Shown one piece after another: positions 1 to 6,083 of a DNA stretch of 6,467 nucleotides (within the stretch, counting starts at the first letter, position 1; each line of letters opens with the position of its first letter). A program made the position numbers and the translations under genes. Location of the stretch: NCBI GenBank assembly GCA_947479185.1, contig CANJYY010000156.1, positions 1 through 6,467 on the forward strand, read 5' to 3'. Below the pieces are notes generated by a model. The model was not told the DNA's origin, ran no database searches, and was given only the letters and a program-made list of their open reading frames with translations. This DNA comes from Caulobacteraceae bacterium. Lineage in GTDB: Bacteria; Pseudomonadota; Alphaproteobacteria; Caulobacterales; Caulobacteraceae.

Positions 1-1
1 G

Positions 2-1537
2 AAGACGCGCGTGCTGGTGCTCGAGGCCGGCGGCAAGGACGACTGGATCTGGTTCCACATTCCCGTCGGCTACCTGTTCTCGATCGGCAATCCGCGCGCG
101 GACTGGATGTTCGAGACCCAGGGCGTCCCGGGCCTGAACGGGCGCAGCCTCAAGTACCCGCGGGGCAGGGTGATCGGCGGCTCCTCGGCCATCAACGCGA
201 TGATCTACATGCGCGGCCAGGCGGCCGACTACGACGGCTGGCGACAGTCGGGTCTGGCGGGCTGGGGCTGGGACGATGTCCTGCCGCTGTTCCTCGCCCA
301 GGAGGACCACATCGCGCCGCCCTCGGAGCATCATCGCTCGGGCGGGGAATGGCGGGTCGAGCATCCGCGCATGCGCTGGACGGTGCTCGACGCCTTCGCC
401 GAGGCGGCGGCCCTGGAGGGTGTCGCGCCGGTGGCCGACTTCAACGGCGGCGACAACGCCGGCAGCGGCTATTTCCAGGTCAACCAGCGGGCCGGCGTAC
501 GCTGGAGCGCCGCGCGCGGCTTTCTCAAACCGGCGCTGAAGCGATCGAACCTGAAGCTGGAAACCGGGGCACGGGTCGACCGGGTGCTGATCGAGGACGG
601 TCGGGCGGTCGGGGTGGTCTGGACCCGCGACGGCCAGACCATCGAGAGCCGCGCGGCGGGCGAGGTGATCCTTGCCGCCGGCGCGGTGGCCACGCCGGTC
701 CTGCTCGAACGGTCCGGGGTCGGCGGCGGCGCCCGCCTTCAGGCCCTGGGAATCGACACGGTCCGGGACCTGCCCGGCGTCGGCGAGAACCTGCAGGACC
801 ATCTGCAGCTCCGGCCGATCTACAAGGTCAGCGGCGTGCAGACGATGAATGCGCTGTACGCCTCGCTGTGGCGCCGGCCGCTGATGGCGCTGGAGTACGG
901 CCTTACGCGGCGTGGGCCGATGTCGATGGCCCCGTCGCAGATGGGCGCCTTCGCCCGGTCCTCGCCCGACCAGGCCACGGCCAACCTGCAGTTCCACGTC
1001 CAGCCGCTGTCGCTCGACCGGTTCGGCGACCCGCTGCATCCGTTCCCGGCCATCACCATCAGCGTCTGCAACCTGCGCCCGACCAGCCGGGGCTCGATCC
1101 ACGCCGGCGGCACGGACCCGAACACGCCGCCGCTGATACAGCCCAACTATCTCGACACGGCCGAGGACGGCCGGGTGGCCATCGACTCCATGCGCCTGGT
1201 CCGCCGCATCGTCGGGCGGCCGCCGCTGGCGCGTTACCATCCGGCGGAGATGAAGCCCGGCGCCGGGGTCGATGATGACGCCGGCCTGCTGACCGCCGCG
1301 CGGGACCTGGGCACGACCATCTTTCATCCTGTCGGCACGGCGAAGATGGGCCTGGCGAGCGATCCCGCCGCGGTGGTCGACGCGCGTCTGCGAGTGCTGG
1401 GCGTGGAGGGGCTGCGCGTCGCCGATGCTTCGGTCATGCCGCGCATCACCTCAGGCAACACCAACTCGCCGACGATGATGATCGCCGAGAAGGCCGCGCG
1501 GATGATCCTCGAGGATGCCCGCCAGACGACGAGATAA
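2..1537 (+). CDS. GMC-family FAD-dependent alcohol/choline dehydrogenase-like oxidoreductase, 5' end missing
   Basis: This flavoprotein probably oxidises an alcohol to an aldehyde or ketone in the cytoplasm. The frame is open from base 2, and 511 residues are visible before TAA. The family is usually about 530-560 residues, so roughly 30 N-terminal residues with the first FAD-binding glycine loop (GxGxxG) lie outside the window. The first visible residues, VLVLEAGG, fit the second strand of that Rossmann fold, with the Glu that binds the ADP ribose. GMC signature 1 is PRGRVIGGSSAINAMIYMRG (visible residues 53-72). Signature 2 is GAVATPVLLERSGVG (from about 227). The C-terminal catalytic region has FHPVGTAKMG (His at about 442) and SGNTNSPT, the His/Asn pair expected in choline-dehydrogenase-like members. 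The Baeyer-Villiger monooxygenase gene follows on the same strand 95 bases later, so the product may supply that enzyme's ketone. Membership of the GMC family is firm. The substrate is unknown, and 'choline dehydrogenase' would be over-precise. Confidence 0.95.
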   Translation, partial: KTRVLVLEAGGKDDWIWFHIPVGYLFSIGNPRADWMFETQGVPGLNGRSLKYPRGRVIGGSSAINAMIYMRGQAADYDGWRQSGLAGWGWDDVLPLFLAQEDHIAPPSEHHRSGGEWRVEHPRMRWTVLDAFAEAAALEGVAPVADFNGGDNAGSGYFQVNQRAGVRWSAARGFLKPALKRSNLKLETGARVDRVLIEDGRAVGVVWTRDGQTIESRAAGEVILAAGAVATPVLLERSGVGGGARLQALGIDTVRDLPGVGENLQDHLQLRPIYKVSGVQTMNALYASLWRRPLMALEYGLTRRGPMSMAPSQMGAFARSSPDQATANLQFHVQPLSLDRFGDPLHPFPAITISVCNLRPTSRGSIHAGGTDPNTPPLIQPNYLDTAEDGRVAIDSMRLVRRIVGRPPLARYHPAEMKPGAGVDDDAGLLTAARDLGTTIFHPVGTAKMGLASDPAAVVDARLRVLGVEGLRVADASVMPRITSGNTNSPTMMIAEKAARMILEDARQTTR

Positions 1538-1632
1538 TCTGGAGCCGCGCCTCTTGATTTCCCCGGCGTCCGTTGCTGAAACCTGTTTTCGAACCGCCGG
1601 TATGAAGCGGACGCAGGGCAGGACGCACGACC

Positions 1633-3426
1633 ATGGCCGACGATCTCGGATTCGATCCCCAGGCGCTTCAGGAGAAGTACCGCTTCGAGCGCGACAAGCG
1701 CCTGCGCGACGACGCCAACGAGCAGTACCAGGAGATCAAGGGCGACTTCGCCCACTATCTCGAAGACCCTTATGTGGAGCCGGGTTTCACCCGTGAGCCG
1801 CTGACCGACGAGATCGAGGTGGTGGTCATCGGCGGCGGCTTCGGCGGCCTGCTGGCCGGCGCGCGACTGCGCGAGGCGGGCGTGCAGGACATCCGCATGA
1901 TCGAGAAGGGCGGCGACTTCGGCGGCACCTGGTACTGGAACCGGTATCCCGGCGCGGCCTGCGACGTGGAGTCCTACATCTACCTGCCGCTGCTCGAGGA
2001 ACTCGGCTACGTGCCGGTCGAGAAATATACCCGCGCGCCGGAGATCCTCGCCCACTGCCGGCGGATCGGCGAGCATTTCGACCTCTATCGCGACGTCTGC
2101 TTCCAGACCGAAATCACCGACATGAGCTGGGACGAGGCGTCCTCGCGCTGGATCATCCGCACCAACCGCGGCGACGCCATGAAGGCGAAGTTCGTGATCA
2201 TGGCCAACGGCCCGCTGCACCGGCCCAAGCTGCCGGGCATCCCGGGCGTCGAGACCTTCAAGGGTCACAGCTTCCACACCAGCCGCTGGGACTACGACTA
2301 CACCGGCGGCGACTCCTTCGGGAACCTGACGGGTCTGAAGGACAAGCGAGTCGGCGTCATCGGCACCGGCGCGACGGCCGTGCAGTGCGTGCCGCACCTG
2401 GGCGCCTCGGCGAAGGAACTCTACGTCTTCCAGCGCACCCCCTCGTCGATCGACGTGCGGAACAACCGCCCCACCGATCCGGCCTGGGCCGCGGCGCTGG
2501 AACCCGGCTGGCAGCAGCGCCGGATGGACAATTTCAACAACCTCGTCTCGGGCGGGTTCGAGAAGGAGGACCTGGTCGGCGACGGCTGGACCGACATCAT
2601 CCGCAACATCCTGCTGATCGGCCGCCGCAGCCGCGAGGCCGGCGAGGCGCCGATGGAGCTGCAGGAGCTCATGCAGCTGGCTGACTTCAAGAAGATGGAG
2701 GAGATCCGCGCCCGCGCCGGTCAGGTCGTTCTGGACGCCGAGACCGCCGAGAAGCTCAAGCCCTGGTACAACCAGTTCTGCAAGCGGCCCTGCTTCCACG
2801 ACGACTATCTGCCGACCTTCAACCGGCCGAACGTGCATCTGGTCGACACCGAGGGCCGCGGCGTCGAACGGATCACCGAGACCGCCATCGTCGTCGACGG
2901 CAAGGCCTACGAGGTCGACTGCCTGGTCTACGCCACCGGCTTCGAGGTCGGCACCAGCTACGCCCGCCGCGCCGGCTACGAGGTGACCGGCCGGGACGGC
3001 CTGACCCTGACCGACAAGTGGAAGGACGGCGTCGCGACCCTGCACGGCATGCATGTGCACGGCTTCCCCAACCTGTTCATCTTCAGCAACAGCCAGTCGG
3101 GCTTTTCGGTGAACTACCCGCACATGCTCAACGCCCAGGCGCAGCATGCGTCGTACATCGTCGCCGAGGGCCAGCAGCGCCAGGCCAAGGTCATCGAGGC
3201 GACGCAGCCGGCCGAGGACGCCTGGGTGCAGACGATCATCGACTCGGCCCTGATGCGGCAGAAGTTCCAGGAAGAATGCACGCCGGGCTACTACAACAAC
3301 GAGGGCAAGCCCTCGGCCCTGGCGGCGCGCAACGGCCCCTATGGCAAGGGCTCGATCGCCTTCATCAAGCTGATGGAGGACTGGCGCGCGTCCGGCGATC
3401 TGGAGGGGCTGGCGCTCACGTCCTGA
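1633..3426 (+). CDS. Type I Baeyer-Villiger monooxygenase (FAD, NADPH-dependent)
   Basis: Predicted to insert one oxygen atom from O2 next to a ketone carbonyl, giving an ester or lactone, using FAD and NADPH in the cytosol. The 597-residue protein carries both class fingerprints intact: [15 protein letters not shown] (residues 97-111) and [12 protein letters not shown] (209-220). It has two dinucleotide-binding loops, GGGFGG at 67-72 for FAD and GTGATA at 244-249 for NADPH, plus an ATGF motif at 434-437. Arg385 in [10 protein letters not shown] aligns by context with the catalytic Arg that stabilises the peroxyflavin in phenylacetone and cyclohexanone monooxygenases. About 60 residues precede the first Rossmann strand, unlike cyclohexanone monooxygenase but as in the longer cyclopentadecanone-monooxygenase-like members (about 600 residues). 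The ATG at 1633 follows AGGA at 1620-1623, and an in-frame TGA at 1603-1605 limits any extension. No convincing promoter is seen in 1538-1632, so it may be cotranscribed with the upstream dehydrogenase gene. Its last 11 bases overlap the end of the opposing MATE gene. Confidence 0.95.
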   Translation: MADDLGFDPQALQEKYRFERDKRLRDDANEQYQEIKGDFAHYLEDPYVEPGFTREPLTDEIEVVVIGGGFGGLLAGARLREAGVQDIRMIEKGGDFGGTWYWNRYPGAACDVESYIYLPLLEELGYVPVEKYTRAPEILAHCRRIGEHFDLYRDVCFQTEITDMSWDEASSRWIIRTNRGDAMKAKFVIMANGPLHRPKLPGIPGVETFKGHSFHTSRWDYDYTGGDSFGNLTGLKDKRVGVIGTGATAVQCVPHLGASAKELYVFQRTPSSIDVRNNRPTDPAWAAALEPGWQQRRMDNFNNLVSGGFEKEDLVGDGWTDIIRNILLIGRRSREAGEAPMELQELMQLADFKKMEEIRARAGQVVLDAETAEKLKPWYNQFCKRPCFHDDYLPTFNRPNVHLVDTEGRGVERITETAIVVDGKAYEVDCLVYATGFEVGTSYARRAGYEVTGRDGLTLTDKWKDGVATLHGMHVHGFPNLFIFSNSQSGFSVNYPHMLNAQAQHASYIVAEGQQRQAKVIEATQPAEDAWVQTIIDSALMRQKFQEECTPGYYNNEGKPSALAARNGPYGKGSIAFIKLMEDWRASGDLEGLALTS

Positions 3427-4789
3427 CCGGACGTGGCCCCCACGGGGTCAGGGCGACGAAGCCGGCGGTCAGGGTTCCCATCGTGACCATGCCCAGCGCC
3501 ACGAGGGCGAACAGGGCCCAGGCCGGCGCCTGGGTCTTCACCAGGATGATCCCGCCGATGCCGACCACGGCCAGACGTCCCGTGCCCGCCAGCAGCGGGC
3601 CGAGAATCCGGCCCGCGCCCTGGGACGAGAAGTAGAGCGCCAGGCTCAGGCCGAAGAAGGCGAAACACGGCCCGACGAAGTGCAGATAGGTCGCGGCGGC
3701 GGCCACCACCTCCGGGTCGTGGGTGAAGATTGACACCCACAGGCCCGGCGCTAGCGCCAGCAGCAGCCCGAGGACGCCGAGGATCCCGCCGGCCATCACG
3801 CCGGCGGTCCAGGCGACCTGCCGGGCGCGCGGTACGTCGTCGGCCCCGATGGCCAGGCCGACCATCGGCAGCGAGGCCACGCCGATCGAAAAGGCGATCG
3901 GCACCAGCAGGAACTCCAGCCGCGAGCCGATGCCGTAGCCGGCCAGGGTATGCACCCCGAACCGCGCGGCGATGGCGGTGACCACCAGCACCGTGCCCAC
4001 GGTCTGAACCGGCGACAGCAAGGCCGGCAGGCCGACCCTGAGAATGTCGGCGAAATGCTCGCGGCTCAACGGGCCGATCAGGCGCAGCGGCAGTCGCGCG
4101 TTCGGGCGATGCAGCAGCATGAGCTGGACCAGGGCCATCAGCGTGGTCGCCGCCGCCATGCCGATGCCCACGCCGACGATGCCCAGCCGCGGCGCGGGGC
4201 CCCAGCCGAAGCACAGGGCCCCGCCCAGGGTGATCTGCAGCACCGCGCCGACCAGCATGGTCGCCGACGGCCCGATCATGTCGCCCGACCCGCGCAGCAC
4301 CGAAGCCAGCATGTTCGACAGCCACAGGGCCGCGGCGAAGGCGAACACGATGTTGGAATAGATCACCGCCTGCCGCAGCACCTCGCCATGACCGCCCAGC
4401 AGGCTGAACATGCCCTTGCCGAACAGCGACAGCACCAGGGAGAAAAACAGGCCCAAGCCGAGGCCGATCACCGCCGCGTGCCGGGCGAGGGCTTCGGCCC
4501 GGTCCTGCGCCCCTGCGCCCAGCGCCCGGCTGATGGCCGACGACACCCCGCCGCCCATCGAGCCGGCGCTCATCATGCCCATCAGCATGATCAGCGGCAG
4601 CACCAGCGCCGCCGCCGCCAGCGGCTCGGCGCCCAGCCGGCCGATATAGGCGGTCTCGGCGATCGACACCGAGGTCGAGGCCAGCATCCCCAGCATGTTC
4701 GGCGCGGCCAGCCGGGCCAGGGTCGGGGCCACGGGCGCGATCAGCAGCGGGTGGCGCGCGGATTCACCGGTGTCGGAGGAAATGGTCAT
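3416..4789 (-). CDS. MATE-family multidrug/cation antiporter
   Basis: An inner-membrane exporter expected to expel organic cations or other drugs in exchange for Na+ or H+. The 457-residue length is typical of the family. Hydrophobic stretches allow about twelve helices in two halves, roughly at residues 28-48, 56-77, 103-122, 140-160, 174-194, 203-225, 250-272, 285-305, 325-348, 363-387, 396-416 and 424-447. The two MatE repeats show matching loops after helix 2 and helix 8: GGVSSAISRALGAG (80-93) and GVASLPMVGLAIGADD (303-318). The first helix ends in ETAYIGRLG, close to the usual D-x-x-(Y/F)-(I/V)-G-R-L-G pattern. The ATG at 4787-4789 is the only reasonable start, because an in-frame TGA sits 21 bases upstream (4808-4810). 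The ribosome site is weak (GGGG five bases before the ATG). It is transcribed toward the monooxygenase gene and overlaps its end. Nothing in the sequence shows the transported substrate. Export of products of the neighbouring oxidases is possible but unsupported. Confidence 0.93.
   Translation of the reverse strand: MTISSDTGESARHPLLIAPVAPTLARLAAPNMLGMLASTSVSIAETAYIGRLGAEPLAAAALVLPLIMLMGMMSAGSMGGGVSSAISRALGAGAQDRAEALARHAAVIGLGLGLFFSLVLSLFGKGMFSLLGGHGEVLRQAVIYSNIVFAFAAALWLSNMLASVLRGSGDMIGPSATMLVGAVLQITLGGALCFGWGPAPRLGIVGVGIGMAAATTLMALVQLMLLHRPNARLPLRLIGPLSREHFADILRVGLPALLSPVQTVGTVLVVTAIAARFGVHTLAGYGIGSRLEFLLVPIAFSIGVASLPMVGLAIGADDVPRARQVAWTAGVMAGGILGVLGLLLALAPGLWVSIFTHDPEVVAAAATYLHFVGPCFAFFGLSLALYFSSQGAGRILGPLLAGTGRLAVVGIGGIILVKTQAPAWALFALVALGMVTMGTLTAGFVALTPWGPRPVRT
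3422..3452. terminator. Candidate hairpin at the convergent gene junction
   Basis: CCTGACC at 3422-3428 pairs perfectly with GGTCAGG at 3446-3452. Inside it, CGTGG at 3432-3436 pairs with CCACG at 3440-3444 around a CCC loop, leaving a small asymmetric internal bulge (GGA against G). The stem includes the stop codon of the monooxygenase and codes for the last residues of the opposing MATE protein. No T-run follows on either strand, so a classical intrinsic terminator is not shown. It may act as a bidirectional RNA 3'-end hairpin or be a by-product of GC-rich coding sequence. Confidence 0.35.
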
Positions 4790-4819
4790 GCGCGCCCCGG
4801 CTTCGTTTCAATTGGCTAC

Positions 4820-4852
4820 CCTATAGACGGCGCCCCGCGCGTCCAGCGTCAA
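4820..4852 (-). promoter_or_regulatory. Weak candidate promoter for the MATE gene
   Basis: Reading the minus strand, TTGACG (4847-4852) is followed by a short AT-rich patch, GTCTATAGG (4820-4828), in otherwise very GC-rich DNA. Spacing is 18 bases to GTCTAT or 21 to TATAGG, so neither choice is ideal. It lies 30-60 bases before the MATE start codon, within the 145-base gap that separates the exporter from the divergent 166-residue gene. I see no other structure in that gap and no clear promoter for the rightward gene. Confidence 0.25.
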
Positions 4853-4934
4853 ACGGCATGATGAGACTTGCGGCGGCGGCGCGTCATCGGCAGGTTGCCG
4901 GTCGATCCGCCCGCCGCGGATCGCGACGGACGCC

Positions 4935-5435
4935 ATGGCCGAAATCCAGAAAGTCTCCCTGCTGTACATTCCGGTCGAGGACCGGCTGGCGTTCGACGTC
5001 GAGGATGCCGAGGGCGCCGGCACGCGGCTCTGGCTGACCCAGAAGCTGTGCCGCGCGCTGGTGTCGGCCCTCGTGCCGATGCTGCACAAGGTCGCCGCGC
5101 CGCATCTGCCGCCGGACGCCCGCGAGACGGCGCAGTCGTGGGAACAGGCGGCGGCCATGGCCGAGTTCGGCAAGGTGCCCGGCGTTCGCGTCCGGCCGGA
5201 CGGTGTGTCGGGCCTGGTGCAGGCGGTGCACATCAGCCCGCCCGGCGACCGCATGACCCTGACCTTCGACTTTGGCGCCGGCGGGTCAAGATCCGTGACC
5301 CTGACGCTGCAGGCGCTGCGCCAGACGCTTGCGGTGATGTACCGGCTGCATGTCGAGGCGGCCTGGCCGCTCGATCTCTGGCCGTCGTGGATCGCCGACC
5401 CGACCCTGGAGGCGGCGAGCGGCACGGTGAACTGA
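4935..5435 (+). CDS. Hypothetical 166-residue cytosolic protein
   Basis: I do not recognise this protein. It has no signal peptide and no membrane segment, and it is mildly acidic near the N-terminus. By eye it begins with short strands (VSLLYIPVEDRLAFDVED, residues 7-24, then TRLWLT at 30-35) leading into a helix (36-53). A second helix runs from about 60 to 80. Residues 94-122 look like a beta hairpin pair (GLVQAVHIS, RMTLTFDFG, SRSVTLT), followed by a helix (125-142) and a Trp-rich tail, WPLDLWPSWIADP (144-156). No catalytic or metal motif stands out. The ATG is preceded only by a weak GACGGA at 4925-4930. It is divergent from the MATE gene and is followed 67 bases later by the lipoprotein gene on the same strand. 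The frame's composition and codon use match its neighbours, and the overlapping longer frames on both strands have low-complexity Arg/Pro/Ala-rich translations typical of shadows. This is therefore the most likely coding frame. Confidence 0.75.
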   Translation: MAEIQKVSLLYIPVEDRLAFDVEDAEGAGTRLWLTQKLCRALVSALVPMLHKVAAPHLPPDARETAQSWEQAAAMAEFGKVPGVRVRPDGVSGLVQAVHISPPGDRMTLTFDFGAGGSRSVTLTLQALRQTLAVMYRLHVEAAWPLDLWPSWIADPTLEAASGTVN

Positions 5436-5455
5436 CCGGCCGATTCGACTTCGGG

Positions 5456-5469
5456 TTGATAGACATCAA
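5456..5469. promoter_or_regulatory. FNR/Anr/FixK-type operator upstream of the lipoprotein gene
   Basis: The sequence TTGATAGACATCAA is a perfect 5+4+5 palindrome identical to the FNR consensus TTGAT-N4-ATCAA. It is centred at 5462.5, about 40 bases before the lipoprotein start codon, in a non-coding gap. FNR-family regulators (FNR, Anr, FixK) bind this sequence and respond to oxygen limitation or to an upstream oxygen sensor. No such regulator gene is in the window. The match is seen directly; function is inferred. Confidence 0.7.
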
Positions 5470-5485
5470 TGCATGACGGGATAAT
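5456..5485 (+). promoter_or_regulatory. Candidate sigma70-type promoter for the lipoprotein gene
   Basis: TTGATA (5456-5461) and GATAAT (5480-5485) each match the -35 and -10 consensus at five of six positions and are 18 bases apart. The -35 element is also the left half of the FNR-type operator. Transcription from this -10 would start near 5492, leaving only about 11 untranslated bases, so the GGGGG at 5486-5490 would not be in the transcript to serve as ribosome site. Confidence 0.4.
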
Positions 5486-5502
5486 GGGGGCAGTGTGGGA
5501 CA

Positions 5503-6009
5503 ATGACCCACGCCCGCGACCTGACGATTGTCATCCTCATGCTGGGCCTGTCCGCCTGCGCCACCACGGCCGGGACGGACCGCGCCACCAGTCGCGGGCA
5601 GGACGCGATGACCCGCCCGCTGCGGGACCTGAGTCTGGTCCAGAGGGCTATTCCCCCCGAACTCGCGGCGGCGGCGGCCGCCCCGTACGGCGTCGAGCAT
5701 GCCAAGGACTGCACGGTCCTGCTGGCGGAGATCGGGGTGCTGGACCACCTGCTGGGCGCCGACATCGACGAGGTGCGTGCAAAGGGCCCTGGCTTTGCCG
5801 AGGACGCGGCGATCGGCGCCCTGCAGAGCCTGTTCGACCTGCCGTTCCGGGGTGTCATCCGCCGGATCTCCGGCGCTGAGCGGCTCGACCGCGACACGGC
5901 CAGGGCCGTGCTCGCCGGGATGGTCCGGCGCGGCTATCTCAAGGGGCTCGCCAGAGCCGCCGGATGCCCGGCGCCCGTGGCGCCCGTGGCCGCCGATCCC
6001 GGCGTCTGA
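5503..6009 (+). CDS. Uncharacterised lipoprotein with a lipobox
   Basis: A 168-residue envelope protein of unknown role. The N-terminus has a charged start, a hydrophobic core (LTIVILMLGL, residues 7-16) and a lipobox LSAC, so Cys19 should be lipidated after signal peptidase II cleavage. Ala at +2 favours outer-membrane sorting if the Lol rule applies. The mature part contains PLRDLSLVQRAIPPEL (39-54), a helical region ending in DHLLGADIDEV, a basic segment PFRGVIRRISGAER (114-127), and RRGYLKGLARAAGC (142-155). Two other cysteines (70 and 155) could form a periplasmic disulfide. The combination 'PFRG..R..SGAER' with a late 'RR.YLKGL...GC' resembles hypothetical proteins I have seen in proteobacteria, but I can attach no function. 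The start is fixed by an in-frame TAA at 5482-5484 with only one ATG after it. The near-terminal PVAPVA comes from a 9-base tandem repeat at 5971-5988. An FNR-type box lies just upstream, and a universal stress protein gene follows 74 bases downstream. Confidence 0.85.
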   Translation: MTHARDLTIVILMLGLSACATTAGTDRATSRGQDAMTRPLRDLSLVQRAIPPELAAAAAAPYGVEHAKDCTVLLAEIGVLDHLLGADIDEVRAKGPGFAEDAAIGALQSLFDLPFRGVIRRISGAERLDRDTARAVLAGMVRRGYLKGLARAAGCPAPVAPVAADPGV

Positions 6010-6012
6010 TAC

Positions 6013-6039
6013 CGGCGATTGACGGCGATCAAAGCGCCG
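6013..6039. promoter_or_regulatory. FNR/FixK-type operator inside a larger palindrome, upstream of the usp gene
   Basis: TTGACGGCGATCAA at 6019-6032 has both invariant half-sites (TTGA and TCAA) with the right six-base spacing, and matches FixK/FNR sites with C at position five. It is flanked by CGGCG (6013-6017) and CGCCG (6035-6039), which extend the dyad symmetry, so the element could also fold as a hairpin after the lipoprotein stop codon at 6007-6009. The operator centre, 6025.5, is about 58 bases before the start codon of the stress-protein gene. At the class II spacing (22 bases) the -10 position reads GACGGT, a poor match, so the transcription start is uncertain. Confidence 0.6.
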
Positions 6040-6083
6040 ACCCGGGGAATGGCGGACGGTGGCTCAAATTGGAGAGCACGGTC

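Noticed and set aside
1555..1568. TTGATTTCCCCGGC as a third FNR-type site before the monooxygenase
   Set aside because: Only the left half-site is present; the right half lacks TCAA.
1573..1606. TTGCTG ... TATGAA as a promoter for the monooxygenase
   Set aside because: The spacing is 22 bases and both elements are poor matches, so there is no real support.
1324..3147. A 607-codon open frame on the minus strand lying antisense to the monooxygenase
   Set aside because: The translation is rich in Val, Leu, Ala, His and Asp with no domain motif, as expected from the complement of a G/C-third-position gene. The opposite strand carries every fingerprint of a known enzyme family.
3339..4325. A 328-codon minus-strand frame inside the MATE gene
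   Set aside because: Gly/Arg/Ala/Pro-rich, low-complexity translation, out of frame with a complete 12-helix transporter.
3950..4861. A 303-codon plus-strand frame antisense to the MATE gene
   Set aside because: Repetitive Gln/His/Arg/Gly composition typical of shadow frames; covered by a clear transporter gene on the other strand.
4868..5476. Longer frames overlapping the 166-residue gene on the plus strand, and on the minus strand at 4808-5503
   Set aside because: They are Arg/Gly/Ala- or Ser/Arg-rich without secondary-structure pattern. The 166-residue frame has alternating hydrophobic periodicity and G/C-biased third positions. Some doubt remains because that protein is unrecognised.
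5971..5988. Tandem 9-base repeat near the end of the lipoprotein gene
   Set aside because: Only two copies, in frame, encoding a short Ala/Pro/Val tail; ordinary slippage in GC-rich coding sequence.
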